DNA from: Stephanodiscus triporus
Lineage: Eukaryota > Bacillariophyta > Thalassiosirophyceae > Thalassiosirales > Thalassiosiraceae
Length of the DNA stretch: 17,764 nt
Direction of reading: 5' to 3'
Assembly: GCA_036939755.1 (NCBI GenBank)
Contig: JALLAZ010000369.1
Coordinates: 1-17,764, forward strand
Below the pieces are notes generated by a model. It saw only the letters and a program-made list of their open reading frames with translations. It did not search any database and was not told the origin of the DNA. Made by a program: the position numbers and the translations under genes. This document shows, piece by piece, positions 7,711-16,498 of this stretch (the stretch's first letter is position 1; each line of letters begins with the position of its first letter).

Positions 7711-10700
7711 TTACATAATGTCCTTCAATGTGAAAGTTTTCCCAGCCTTGGAAGCATCTTCAAATGCTGCTCTGGAGCTGACAACAGCCAAAGATGGATC
7801 CTTCAGCGCCTTGAGACGTTCAGCGAATTCTTTGAAGTCCGAAGGCTTGGTATTCAGGACCTCATCACGGAACTTCTGACGTTGCTCGGGACTCTCACGC
7901 GTGAGCCACCTCTTGAACTGGAGCGAGCCCTTTTGGTTGGGACTGAGGGCTCCATCCATGTCCCCGATCGCGCCGATAATGGCGGTCGCAAGGGCGTCAG
8001 GGTCGGTCTCCATGTCTTTCGCCGATGCAAGAAGTGCCTTACATGCTCCATCGTAGACATCGATGGTACCAGCCAGATTGGGATCCCTGTAGCTTAGGAA
8101 GGAGAAGATGCCGTCCCGTGGCTGGAACTGGCAGAAACCACCGTACGCTCCGCCAATGACGCGAACATTGTCCCACATATAACCAGTTCCAAGGAATCGC
8201 GAAACCACAGATGACGTGCCACTCACGATTTCGCCAACATTGTACAGTCGCCCGCCCTTGCCAACGTAAGAAACTTGGGTGGGGACGATGAATCCCTCAT
8301 CCACAAGAGGAGCACTGGTGGCCATTTCTTCCTTCGCCTGTACCGCCCAAGGATGGGGCTTCGAATAAAAGTTTTGCAGCTTGGATCCCTGACTGTCGCC
8401 GGGAAGCTTGGTCAAGAAATTCTGAACACTGGATTCAATCTTCTCAAACACGGCGGCATCTCCGGTGAGATCCAGTATCATCCCATCCCTACACGTGCTC
8501 TGATCAAGAATGGTATTTCGCATTTTCTCGAGCCTCGCCAAAAGCGCCGGGAAGTCATTCTTTGCTTGGTCCAAAAGTTCTTTGACTGTATCGAGGGAAG
8601 ACACTCCACTCATTTTCTCGTTGATGTATCCGATGACACTGTAGCGAGACCTGATCCTGGCGTTTGCGATGGAATGGCCACTTCCCTGGATAGTTGACTC
8701 CTTGTCCGACTTGTCCTCCCTCAGCATCTCGATGATCTTGGCCTGGCTGTCCAGCCTGGCGTCCCTAAGGATCAGATCGAAGATCGAGAACAGCTCGTCT
8801 GTCTTGTCGCTCGTGGATTTTCCAGTAATCATGAGCTTGGTTATGAAGTGCTCCCCACCGGTCACGGCGCCCTCCGCCGCTCCCTCCTGGTTGACCCCGA
8901 CGATCATGGACGAAACGCTCACGCCGCCTGTGTGCATCCCGATCCTGCGAGATAATGCCACGCTGTCGTACTCACCGGCGCCAGTCTCCATCATGATGTG
9001 AGTCAACAGAGGTAAGAGGGGAACGTCCTCGAACGATATGCCCGACACGTCCACCGCCATGCTGGCGTAGACGATGCCGGAGGTGCTGCCGAGCTCGTGT
9101 CGGACTACGGTCACGCCGGTGTTGGACTCGTTCTCGCTCACGCGGATCGGGTACTCTGTCACCTCCCTCTTCAGATCGCTCAGGTCGAGGCTGGGGATGG
9201 TGGCGCGCGCCTCGGGAGGGTCCTCGGCCGCTTGGATCTTCTTCAACGCGATAGTCTTGTCGATGATGCCCTGAAGATCCTCCTCGTTCAGAGATGCCTT
9301 AATCTTCGCAAGACGTTCCTTCTCCTCCTGTGATATTGAACGACAACGACAGAGGCAGCACGTGAGAAAAAAAGGGTAGAGGACGACGCGAAACGATAGT
9401 ATCCACCCAGCGGGGAAAAAAAAAGCTCACCGTGAGCTGCTCTTCCTCGAGGGACTTGGAAGGGTACATCTCCACGGTGGTCCTGTGGGTGTTCTCCAAC
9501 AGGAATTCCCTGATCATGTCCTGGAACACCTTCGAGCCGTCCCCCGCGATGCTAGCCTTCAACTCCGCCAGCGGCTCCTCGAACTTGAGCGCCTCGGTGG
9601 GATCGCGATCGTAGACCCACTTGCTCATGCTGCCAAGCATCAACGAAAGTCCCTTGGGGAACGAGCCGGTGTTGAACTCGCGCAGCTGGAACTCGACCGT
9701 GTTCATCGAGGCAGCGAGCGCGTCCTCCGGGAATCCCTCCTCGGCGACCTTCCTCAGCGTGTCCATAACGAGCTCCTCCACCTTGTCAACGTTCTCGGGC
9801 CTCACGCCCTTCAACCCCATGCTGAACGTCGCCTGCATCAGCTCGTCGCTGAGTCCGCCCCCCGTGATCGCATCGCCGAGCCCGCTCTCCATGAGTGTCT
9901 TGCGCAATATCGACGACGTCGTGCCCGTGAGGAGGTGATCCAACACCGTCAACGTGATCTCCTCCGTCGCGGTCATCGGACGGTCGTTCAACAGCCAATT
10001 CGTCATCGTCAGGTGCGTGTCCGGCTCGCCCTCGTCGCCCTTGTCGGACACGGGGTACGGATATCTCACCCTGACCGGATCGACGTATCGCTTCTTCTGC
10101 CACTCGATGATCGATCCAGGCTTGCTCTCCGGACTGTCCTCGAAGTCGCTCAGGTACTCGTCCATGATCTCAAGCCGCCTCGACACGTCATCGTCGCCGG
10201 CGAAGAATATGCGCGAGTTCGCCGGGTGGTAATACTTGGAGTGGAATTCCGCGAATTGCTCGAAGCTGAGGTCGGGTATGACGGCGGGATCCCCCCCGCT
10301 GTCGACCCCGTACGCGTTGTCGGGGAAGATGGACTGCTGCGCCTCCCTCTGGAGCAAACTGTCCGGGGAGGAGTACACGCCCTTCATCTCGTTGTAGACC
10401 ACGCCCTTGTACGTGAGCGGATCGTCCATCTTCTCGAGCTCGAGGTGCCATCCCTCCTGGGCGTGCACCATCGGATCGGAGACCGCGCGTGGGTGAAAGA
10501 CGGCGTCGCTGTAAACGTTGATGAGGTTGTAGAAGTCCTTCGTGTTCTGACTCGCGACGACGTAGCACGTCCTGTCGGGGTACGTGAACGCGTTTAGGAA
10601 TGTCTGCAGACTCCCCTGCAGGAGCTGAACGAACGGGTCCTTGGTCGTGTACTTCCTCGAACCGCATAGGACGGAATGCTCGAGGATGTGGGGCACGCCC

Positions 10701-11128
10701 GTGGAATCGCGCGGCGGGGTACGGAAGGTGATCCCGAAGCACTTGTTGTCGTCGTCCGTCGCGAGGGACAGCAGCTCGGCGCCCGACTTCTTGTGGCGGT
10801 AGAGGGTGCAGGCCGCGCCGTACTCGGGGACGGTGTCGGTCCTAACGACCTCGAACGACGGGTGCTCCACGACCGCGGTCGCCTCGGCCGTCCTCGAGGA
10901 CGATGCGGAGGACGCCTCGATGGTGCTGCCGAGGCACGTCGTCGACGGCCGGACGAATCGTGCGGCGGCGCCGGACGAAGAGGCGGGGGAGGAGGCGGAC
11001 GCGCCGAACGGACGACCGCCGCGGAAGACGGCGGCGCCGGACGCGACCGCACGGAAGGCAGTCGCGCCGCCGCGTCCGCCGACGCTCCCCCCCCCGAGGG
11101 AGGAGACGATGTGCGCCAGGAATGCCAT
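7711..11128 (-). CDS. PREP: Presequence protease PreP (M16C metallopeptidase), 2 exons
   Basis: PreP is a zinc peptidase that degrades cleaved targeting peptides and other short unstructured peptides inside mitochondria and plastids. Exons 11128-9431 and 9327-7711 join in phase 0 across a 103-nt intron (GTGAGC to CACAG), giving 1104 aa, close to plant PreP. The inverted zinc motif HILEH supplies His147, Glu150 and His151. Glu247 in NEMKG is the distal ligand, 96 residues after the second His, as in Arabidopsis PreP1. The second half carries GGAYGGFCQF and FLSYRDPN, matching the Arg/Tyr region that completes the active site. EEKERLAKIK at the exon junction begins the helical hinge between the two halves. 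The N-terminus (about 1-85) is Arg/Ser/Ala/Gly-rich with almost no acidic residues, as in an organelle presequence. ATAF-RAV at 23-28 could be a plastid cleavage site but lacks a clear hydrophobic signal core, so mitochondrial or dual targeting is possible. GC content falls from exon 1 to the 3' end. Confidence 0.94.
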
Positions 11129-11640
11129 CTTGGCCGGTCTCCTGAATCGATGCGTACGTCGCGATGTTATGTCGTGTGACGTTGTGTCCGACGGGAGGGA
11201 GGGGATGATTGAAAAAATAATGTAATAATGAGTGGCGCGGCGCGAAGGGCTCGGGCGGATCCGTATCTACTGTCTACTGTGGTATGGCCGAGATGGGGGT
11301 CGAAAAGGGGAAAATGTCTTTGCACTTACCAGGTGGTAAACATGTTATTCGTTGGAATGGGATCGGCCTATCTCGAGTGCAGTCCTCAAGGAAAGATATA
11401 AATTGTGGGTGTGGTAGGGTGGATGTGTTGTTGGTTGTTATGTTGGCGGGCAGCATCGGCATTGGCGCAGCGCTGACGTCGAGCCCCGGGGCGCGGCTGA
11501 CTCCTTCTTCGGTTTCTTTCTTCGACCAAGGTGAAAAAGAACAATCTCTTCTCTCTTTGTGATCCACGTGGCTGGCCAGGGGACAGCTGTTTTTTTTAGG
11601 TGGGGGGAAGATAAAATCTTGCTGAGCCTGAGCAAAAGCT
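11129..11640. promoter_or_regulatory. PreP upstream region, with a possible 5' UTR intron
   Basis: About 510 bp without a recognisable gene. On the minus strand a consensus donor, CACCTG followed by GTAAGTG, lies near 11328, and an acceptor-like GATTCAG lies near 11142, 14 bases before the PreP ATG. Together they would make a leader intron of roughly 190 nt. A plus-strand ORF (11284-11562) and a minus-strand ORF (11274-11648) overlap here and match nothing I know. Confidence 0.35.
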
Positions 11641-11645
11641 TTTAT

Positions 11646-11700
11646 CAAGAGTATCGTAGTTATCTAGAGTATCTACTTAGAGTAGTTAGAGTAGATAGTT
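11646..11700. repeat. Degenerate TAGAGTA-type short repeats
   Basis: The motif TAGAGTA and variants (AGAGTATC, TTAGAGTAG, AGAGTAGA) recur about five times within 55 bp. This marks the left edge of the repeat-derived part of the window. Confidence 0.5.
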
Positions 11701-11702
11701 AG

Positions 11703-11951
11703 ACCACCGCCGACGTCAGCATTTCCGATATCTACCCCGACAAACATGAAGCGCTCAGCTTAGCTGGACAACTCAAACCCGACCAAAAAGTGCGCACCCT
11801 CCGTGCTGTCCTTGAAGACGACTACCATTCCGGTTCTGGCCCTGCCACTGCCAGACTCGAGAAGCGTGATCGAACAATCGATGAACGCGACTCGTTCTTC
11901 ATCGTGAAATATGTGACCCTTGGCTCATTGCAAATCAACCAAAGAATTTGA
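11703..11951 (+). pseudogene. Orphan coding fragment, 82 codons, no start
   Basis: This frame is open from just after a TAG at 11700-11702 to a TGA at 11949-11951 and has no Met near its beginning. Its composition is protein-like: SDIYPDKHEALSLAGQL, RTLRAVLEDDYHSG, then LEKRDRTIDERDSFFIVKY. I do not recognise the family. Its position directly upstream of a decayed retroelement module, on the same strand but in another frame, suggests it is a remnant of that element or of the sequence the element landed in. Confidence 0.4.
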
Positions 11952-12960
11952 CGCCTCCGGAATGCATACTATTGGTTAAAATGGCTACATCCGCGTGTCA
12001 TTTTCAGCCGGCATACAAACCTTCGCCAAAAATTACTCCTTGGCGACCTCAATCGAAAACTCCTCCACGGACTTGTCGATGCAGATACAAGGTCGATGGG
12101 AAATGCGCTTTTAGCAATGGCAAAACCACCTGGTGCCTTACTGCAGGCATAGTCTACAAAATCTCGTGCAAAGCTCACAACAACAATTGCAACTGCTTCT
12201 ACATTTGGAGGTCACAGCGCTACCTAAAGACGCATGTCCAATAACATATTGGTGAGGTAACGAAGCTTTATTGTAAATATGTATTGTCTTTTAACCGATC
12301 CAACCGATCAACACGCTCCCATCCCTCCACACAGACCACTGACATCCAGAGCACGACCTTGATTTCCCTTGGGACCCAAGGCACGACACTCTCCGCACAA
12401 CAATCTGCCCCACCTGATTCTCCCCCACTCTGTGTTGTCATTGAAGACGCCGCCACCACCCCAATCCTATGGACTTTGACAATGCGGCTTTGGCTGCGTG
12501 CAAGAAATTCCGACCTGGCTGAATCACTTGACGGCGCCAGCGCCAATGATGACTCTACCATACAAGTATCGCTCCCTGCCTCTCCCCCCGACAAACCCCC
12601 ACCCTCAACACAAGCAACCCCAATAATCATCAACACCAAGCAAGATAACTGCTCAGCACTTTCTCGGCACCTTTTCTTGCATGTGAAGAACCTCCACTTC
12701 AACACGAAAGCAGAAGTCGCCGATTGGTGCCGATCTCATCTAGAGATCAAAATCATTTGGAAGTCGAACACCATCTCCCTCCTGAAATCTGCAAACACTA
12801 AAGACTGTTGACTTTGTGCTGTTGAACGGATGGCCATCGGCCGGAAATTTGGCAACAAAAAATATTATCAATCTCAAGAGCGAATTACGTGGTAAAACAA
12901 GGTTCCTACGGTTCGCAAGATCCAGCTAGGAAGGGGGGCTCTGATGAGGCCGTTAACTGA
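11948..12960 (+). pseudogene. Decayed 3' module of a retroelement with a GIY-YIG-like endonuclease region
   Basis: One frame runs from 11948 through an in-frame TAA at 12242-12244 to a TGA at 12809-12811, with protein-like sequence on both sides of each stop. The first part has paired cysteines (CRCRYKVDGKCAF) followed by CLTAGIVYKISCK, FYIWRSQRYLKTHV and, after the stop, HIGEV. This order resembles the zinc knuckle plus GIY-YIG region at the end of Penelope-like and some other retroelements, with the second motif altered (YIW for YIG). After a Ser/Thr/Pro-rich linker, IIWKSNTISLLKSANTKDC and LCAVERMAIGRKFGNKK look like a second Cys-containing terminal domain. A frameshift near 12855-12870 and a TAG at 12927-12929 precede a final TGA at 12958-12960. 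No RT domain is present upstream, so this is a 5'-truncated and mutated copy. The family is inferred from pattern only. Confidence 0.55.
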
Positions 12961-13740
12961 AAAACGCGTGCCGAAAACAGAGCTGGTGGGTAATTGAGTA
13001 CGGGGGGTTGTATTTTTTTTGGCGCGAGTCACACTTGCATGTGCGTTGTACACTGCCTTTGGACAGTATGTATCTCTTTATGGGAAAAATGCCGAATTCT
13101 TGGCATCTGTTTGTATCTACGTGGTAGATCGTACTTTTACCTATGTAGACTCTGTCTGAGACCCCCAGACCCGGGTACCGTTGGAAAGCTGAGACACTTA
13201 GCTTTCATCATGTGGTATTAGTTTGAGGTGCTGCACTGTTAAGTTTTCAAGATAAATTAAGAGAAAGTGATGGCATTTTTCTTTCAACCGAAGATGATTT
13301 GTCATCAGATTGGGGGGTCTGTAGAAGAGGAATCGTTATACTAATTCCTACGTTATTTTTTGAAAAAATACCTTTCTCGTAACCTCTCAGCAGATTGAAA
13401 AAAATCGAAGACGGTATTATTTCTCAATTACCTACCCTGATTTTTTGTCTACGTATCGTAGAGGCTACGATAAATTCTGGTACAACGATGTAGAAATTCA
13501 AAAGTGAAATAGAGCGCCAAAAATTTGGCATCATTTTTTTTCATAAAGAGATATATGTCCTCAATCTGAATTTGTATGTTTCTCGAATTGGGGATAGTAT
13601 CTTGATTTTTCTGGTATGTTTAGCCACGCGTTCATGGTGTTAGCATGTAAAATCAAATATGGATAAGATAGCCATCTTAATTTTTGGGGTTACGCAAAAG
13701 TTACTTTATTTAAACCTACCAACCCAACCCCCTTGCATGC

Positions 13741-13842
13741 GCAACCCTAACTTTCGGGGCAGCCGGTGCCTCACCCTAATGCGGGGCGGCCGCTCAACCC
13801 TAACCATCGGGGCAGCCGCATGCAACCCTAACCATTGGGGAA
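13741..13842. repeat. Irregular 24-29-bp tandem repeat with CCCTAA core
   Basis: CCCTAA begins at 13745, 13774, 13798 and 13826, and again at 13946 beyond the array. In the array each copy is followed by a G-rich block, GGGGCAGCCG or a variant. Spacings of 29, 24 and 28 bp show a decayed minisatellite. CCCTAA is the complement of the TTAGGG telomere unit, but these are isolated hexamers, not a telomere tract. Confidence 0.7.
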
Positions 13843-13864
13843 ATAGTTAAAGGCGGAATTGCTC

Positions 13865-13900
13865 TGTGAGTTGCCGCCAAAGAGACGGCGGCAACTCACA
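13865..13900. other. Perfect 14-bp hairpin
   Basis: TGTGAGTTGCCGCC (13865-13878) and GGCGGCAACTCACA (13887-13900) pair perfectly around an 8-nt loop. The stem is GC-rich and sits near the middle of the right half of the inverted-repeat structure. There is no U tract after it, and as a eukaryotic sequence it is not a terminator. Confidence 0.8.
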
Positions 13901-14290
13901 CAGCGCGCCTGCAACTATCGGGGTGGCCACACAAAATTAGCGTAACCCTAATATTTGATATATAGAAACATACAAATTCAGATTGAGGACATATAGTTTT
14001 TCCCTCTTAAGGTGGTCCCCCGCCCCCTTATATCTCTTTTGTTAGCGGCGCTCTCTAGATAAAAAAAATGGCGCGCACACTGCAAAATTTTTCACAACAC
14101 GAGCGCCCAACTTCTGAATAGTCAAGATATATATGAATGATCATAGGAGCGGCGGGTAGGTGATTACGCCAGTTATGTTCAGCAAGATGAGGGATGCCTT
14201 TCTGGCTTGGGTATTGAAGCAATCTTGAATCAGAGTGAACTCTGTCAAGAGAGTCCCTTGTACTGTGCCCTTCCTCCATCAGAAAAGATA

Positions 14291-14310
14291 TGTGCACATG
14301 ATGTGCACAT
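14291..14310. repeat. Palindromic TGTGCACAT doublet
   Basis: TGTGCACAT occurs twice, at 14291-14299 and 14302-14310, and each contains the self-complementary octamer TGTGCACA. Another palindrome, CGCACGTGCG, follows near 14315. The cluster lies about 180 bp upstream of the gag-like ORF and could be a regulatory or structured leader element; no function is shown. Confidence 0.45.
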
Positions 14311-14472
14311 TGCTCGCACGTGCGATGTGATACAAATTAGGAAAGGGGGGGATCCGCTCCCCCAGATATGAATATGAGACAAAAACGACGAGTTTGGGTT
14401 TGGACCAATTTTTATTTGGTTTGACCCCTCCCCCGTCCATCGGCGGTGATGCTCCTTTAGCTTTAGACAACA

Positions 14473-16498
14473 ATGCCACACCCCACTTGGAAAGCTGTCT
14501 TCGCCGCTCACGTCGAGAACGAGATCGGCAACAAAAACACTTCAGTTTACACCAAAGCCTGGTCTCCCGACAAGAACGACAATGAGAGGTTTCAAAATCT
14601 CATCTCAGATCCGGACAACGTCCTTCTGGTGACAGACTCCGACAACATGATTCACACCTTGCACAGTTTCAAGGTAGTCAGAGGCACGCTTCTTTGTCCA
14701 ACTTCAAAGCTAATGTGCCTCATAGGTTCAGGACCACATGCAACGGCCCTTCTTGTCAACAAACAGAGCATCCTAAACCCATGCAACCTAATCACTCCAA
14801 CGATCAACAAACTCAGAGAATGCTCAAACGACGAGGAAGTACGCACCATCCCAGCCCCAGCGGACAATGGAGCGGTGACCTACCCGGGATCGGCAACTTT
14901 TCTCCCAGCACCGAGGCTAGTTGACACGATCATGTCGGCCGATGCCGACACAAGCGAAGCCTCAAAGCTAATCCCAGCAGTGAACGCAGCCACCTTCAAA
15001 TTTGATGCTGAACACAAGAACAACTCAGAGTACATCACCAATGCAGCTCAACATGCCGGAGATTTCATTCTCTGGGCTTGGGGAGTGATGACAGGTCGCA
15101 TTTCCAAATCCTAACTCTCGATGAACGGAAACGACCCTGACCTCATGCACCACTACAACGAACGTCACAACGCCTGCCTTTCTCGAGTGCATTTCAACAT
15201 CCCAAATGGCCTCCCACCAGTTCAACTCCCACCCATCGGACCAGCCGTTGACCAAGCTCTACTCGGAATGCTCAATGCCACTGTGAATCGCCAGGTCAAC
15301 GGACAAGAACAGCACAACATCATTCTCGAGAAACAACTCAGAGTCATGGAAGAACGCGAAGTATCCACAAAGAACCGAGTGAAGAACTTACATGAGTCAA
15401 CTCTCAAAATGATTCTTTTTGCCTCCGCAATGGATAATGAATCAGTTCCAACCGAACCAATCGACTCTTGCAAACGCATCCTCAACAGTAAAACGGTCGC
15501 CCTCACCGAACAGGAACTAAACCTCCAGTTCAAAAACCGCGATATGTTGGACGTCAGTTTCCCTTCCGGTTACACTGCCAACGTTTACCTCGGGATTTTC
15601 ATTTGGGCAAGTGCTGACACGCCAAGCAACCATAGCCCTTTCTCCTTCTTGGAGATCGAATCCATTTGCATGGAGGAACAAAAGGATCGCCACCTCCTTA
15701 TTCAACTTGTCCTCACACAAGGCAAAGGAATGACAGTCAATGAAATCAAGGCATCAAACAAACAAGAGGTGAAAGCGCCAACAAATGCTCACGACATGAT
15801 GGTGCAACTGAAAATGTTTACCGTTGCAAATGACATCTTTTTTTGCAAGCTCAGGGTGGGCTCCCAATGTCTTCATGCCCTGCAGATGATGAACGATGAT
15901 CAAGTGTCAAGGATCAGTTTTCTATGCAAAAGAAAACCTCGACAAAGAATTTGCCCCCAAATTCCTCCTCGCAGTCGACACTTGTTTTCAGATGTGGCTC
16001 AAACAATGCAGGATCGCGAGGAACCGCAGCAACGTCGACAACTCCACGATCAATTTTGCACACTTGATATCCCAAGTCCTTTTCGGATCTTTCCACATCA
16101 CCCTCCCTCCAACTTTCAAGATGAAAGCTCCCATTGACGACTCTGCATCGAACAATGACACGAAGAAGAACGACGGAAATGACGACGGAAAAGAGGGAAG
16201 GGGGAAGAAAAAGAAGAAAGGTGACGAGGCATGCGAAATAGTTCAAAACAAAGCGCCTCACCCGGACTTGTGCATGAGCTCAACAGAAACTTGGGCATTG
16301 AATTTCGCAAATAAAAATGTCAACTCACGCCCAAAGTTCAACGACAAATCGGTCATGTGTCCCCGCTGGCTCCTTCAGAAATACTGTTTCAACAACTGCA
16401 AGCACAAGGACAGCCATGTCAAAGCGGACAAAATCCCTGCTGACAAAGTGACCTCGATGAAAGAATGGATCAAGTCATGCCGCTACAATGGCAATTGA
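14473..16498 (+). pseudogene. gag-like protein with C-terminal Cys/His finger, broken
   Basis: The ATG at 14473 is the first in its frame (ACAACAATG, with TAG stops just upstream). The frame runs to a TAA at 15112-15114, resumes in the same frame with protein-like sequence (MNGNDPDLMHHYNERHNACL) and changes frame near 15890-15912, where SVFYAKENLDKEFAPKFLLA continues in the next frame to the TGA at 16496. Read as one polypeptide it is about 670 residues. The middle is helical and Gln/Glu/Asn-rich. Near the C-terminus a Lys-rich patch (KEGRGKKKKKGDE) is followed by a finger encoded at 16358-16417: C-x8-C-x3-C-x5-H, beginning MCPRWLLQKYCFNNC. Nucleic-acid binding as a capsid-type protein is inferred from that finger and from position. 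Confidence 0.7.

Larger units (their letters stand above)
13552..13995. repeat. 444-bp structure bounded by a perfect 32-bp inverted repeat (possible MITE or foldback element)
   Basis: Positions 13552-13583 and 13964-13995 are exact reverse complements (32 of 32). A second, imperfect inverted pair lies inside: GGGGTTACGC near 13685-13694 against GCGTAACCC near 13940-13948. The body has no ORF and holds CCCTAA-containing repeats and a strong hairpin. A short non-coding element with terminal inverted repeats fits a MITE or foldback element. No target-site duplication is evident at the ends of the 32-bp arms, and partial similarity seems to extend outward, so the true limits may be wider. Confidence 0.7.
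12961..14472. other. AT-rich non-coding region between two retroelement remnants
   Basis: No credible gene. It contains the inverted-repeat structure listed separately, a TATTTTTT-G-AAAAAATA palindrome (13354-13370) and several T or A runs. Any 5' untranslated region or LTR of the downstream retroelement would have to lie in its right part, but I could not find a matching repeat inside the window. Confidence 0.5.

Noticed and set aside
9485..10597. 370-codon open frame on the plus strand
   Set aside because: It is antisense to PreP exon 1 and is a by-product of that exon's GC-rich codon use. It has no recognisable domain.
11274..11648. ORFs on both strands upstream of PreP
   Set aside because: They overlap each other, have no recognisable motif, and lie in a probable promoter and leader region.
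13741..13951. Telomere or chromosome end
   Set aside because: The CCCTAA hexamers are isolated and separated by 24 bp or more. No tandem telomere tract is present, and coding-derived sequence continues beyond.
13552..13995. CRISPR array or integron-type attachment site
   Set aside because: The repeats are inverted or irregular without regular spacers, and the context is eukaryotic.
13552..13995. Inverted repeat as the terminal repeats of the downstream gag-RT element
   Set aside because: Both arms lie upstream of the gag ORF, so they do not flank the element. No partner is visible near the right edge.
15222..15533. 103-aa minus-strand ORF
   Set aside because: It is a shadow of the gag-like frame with no independent support.
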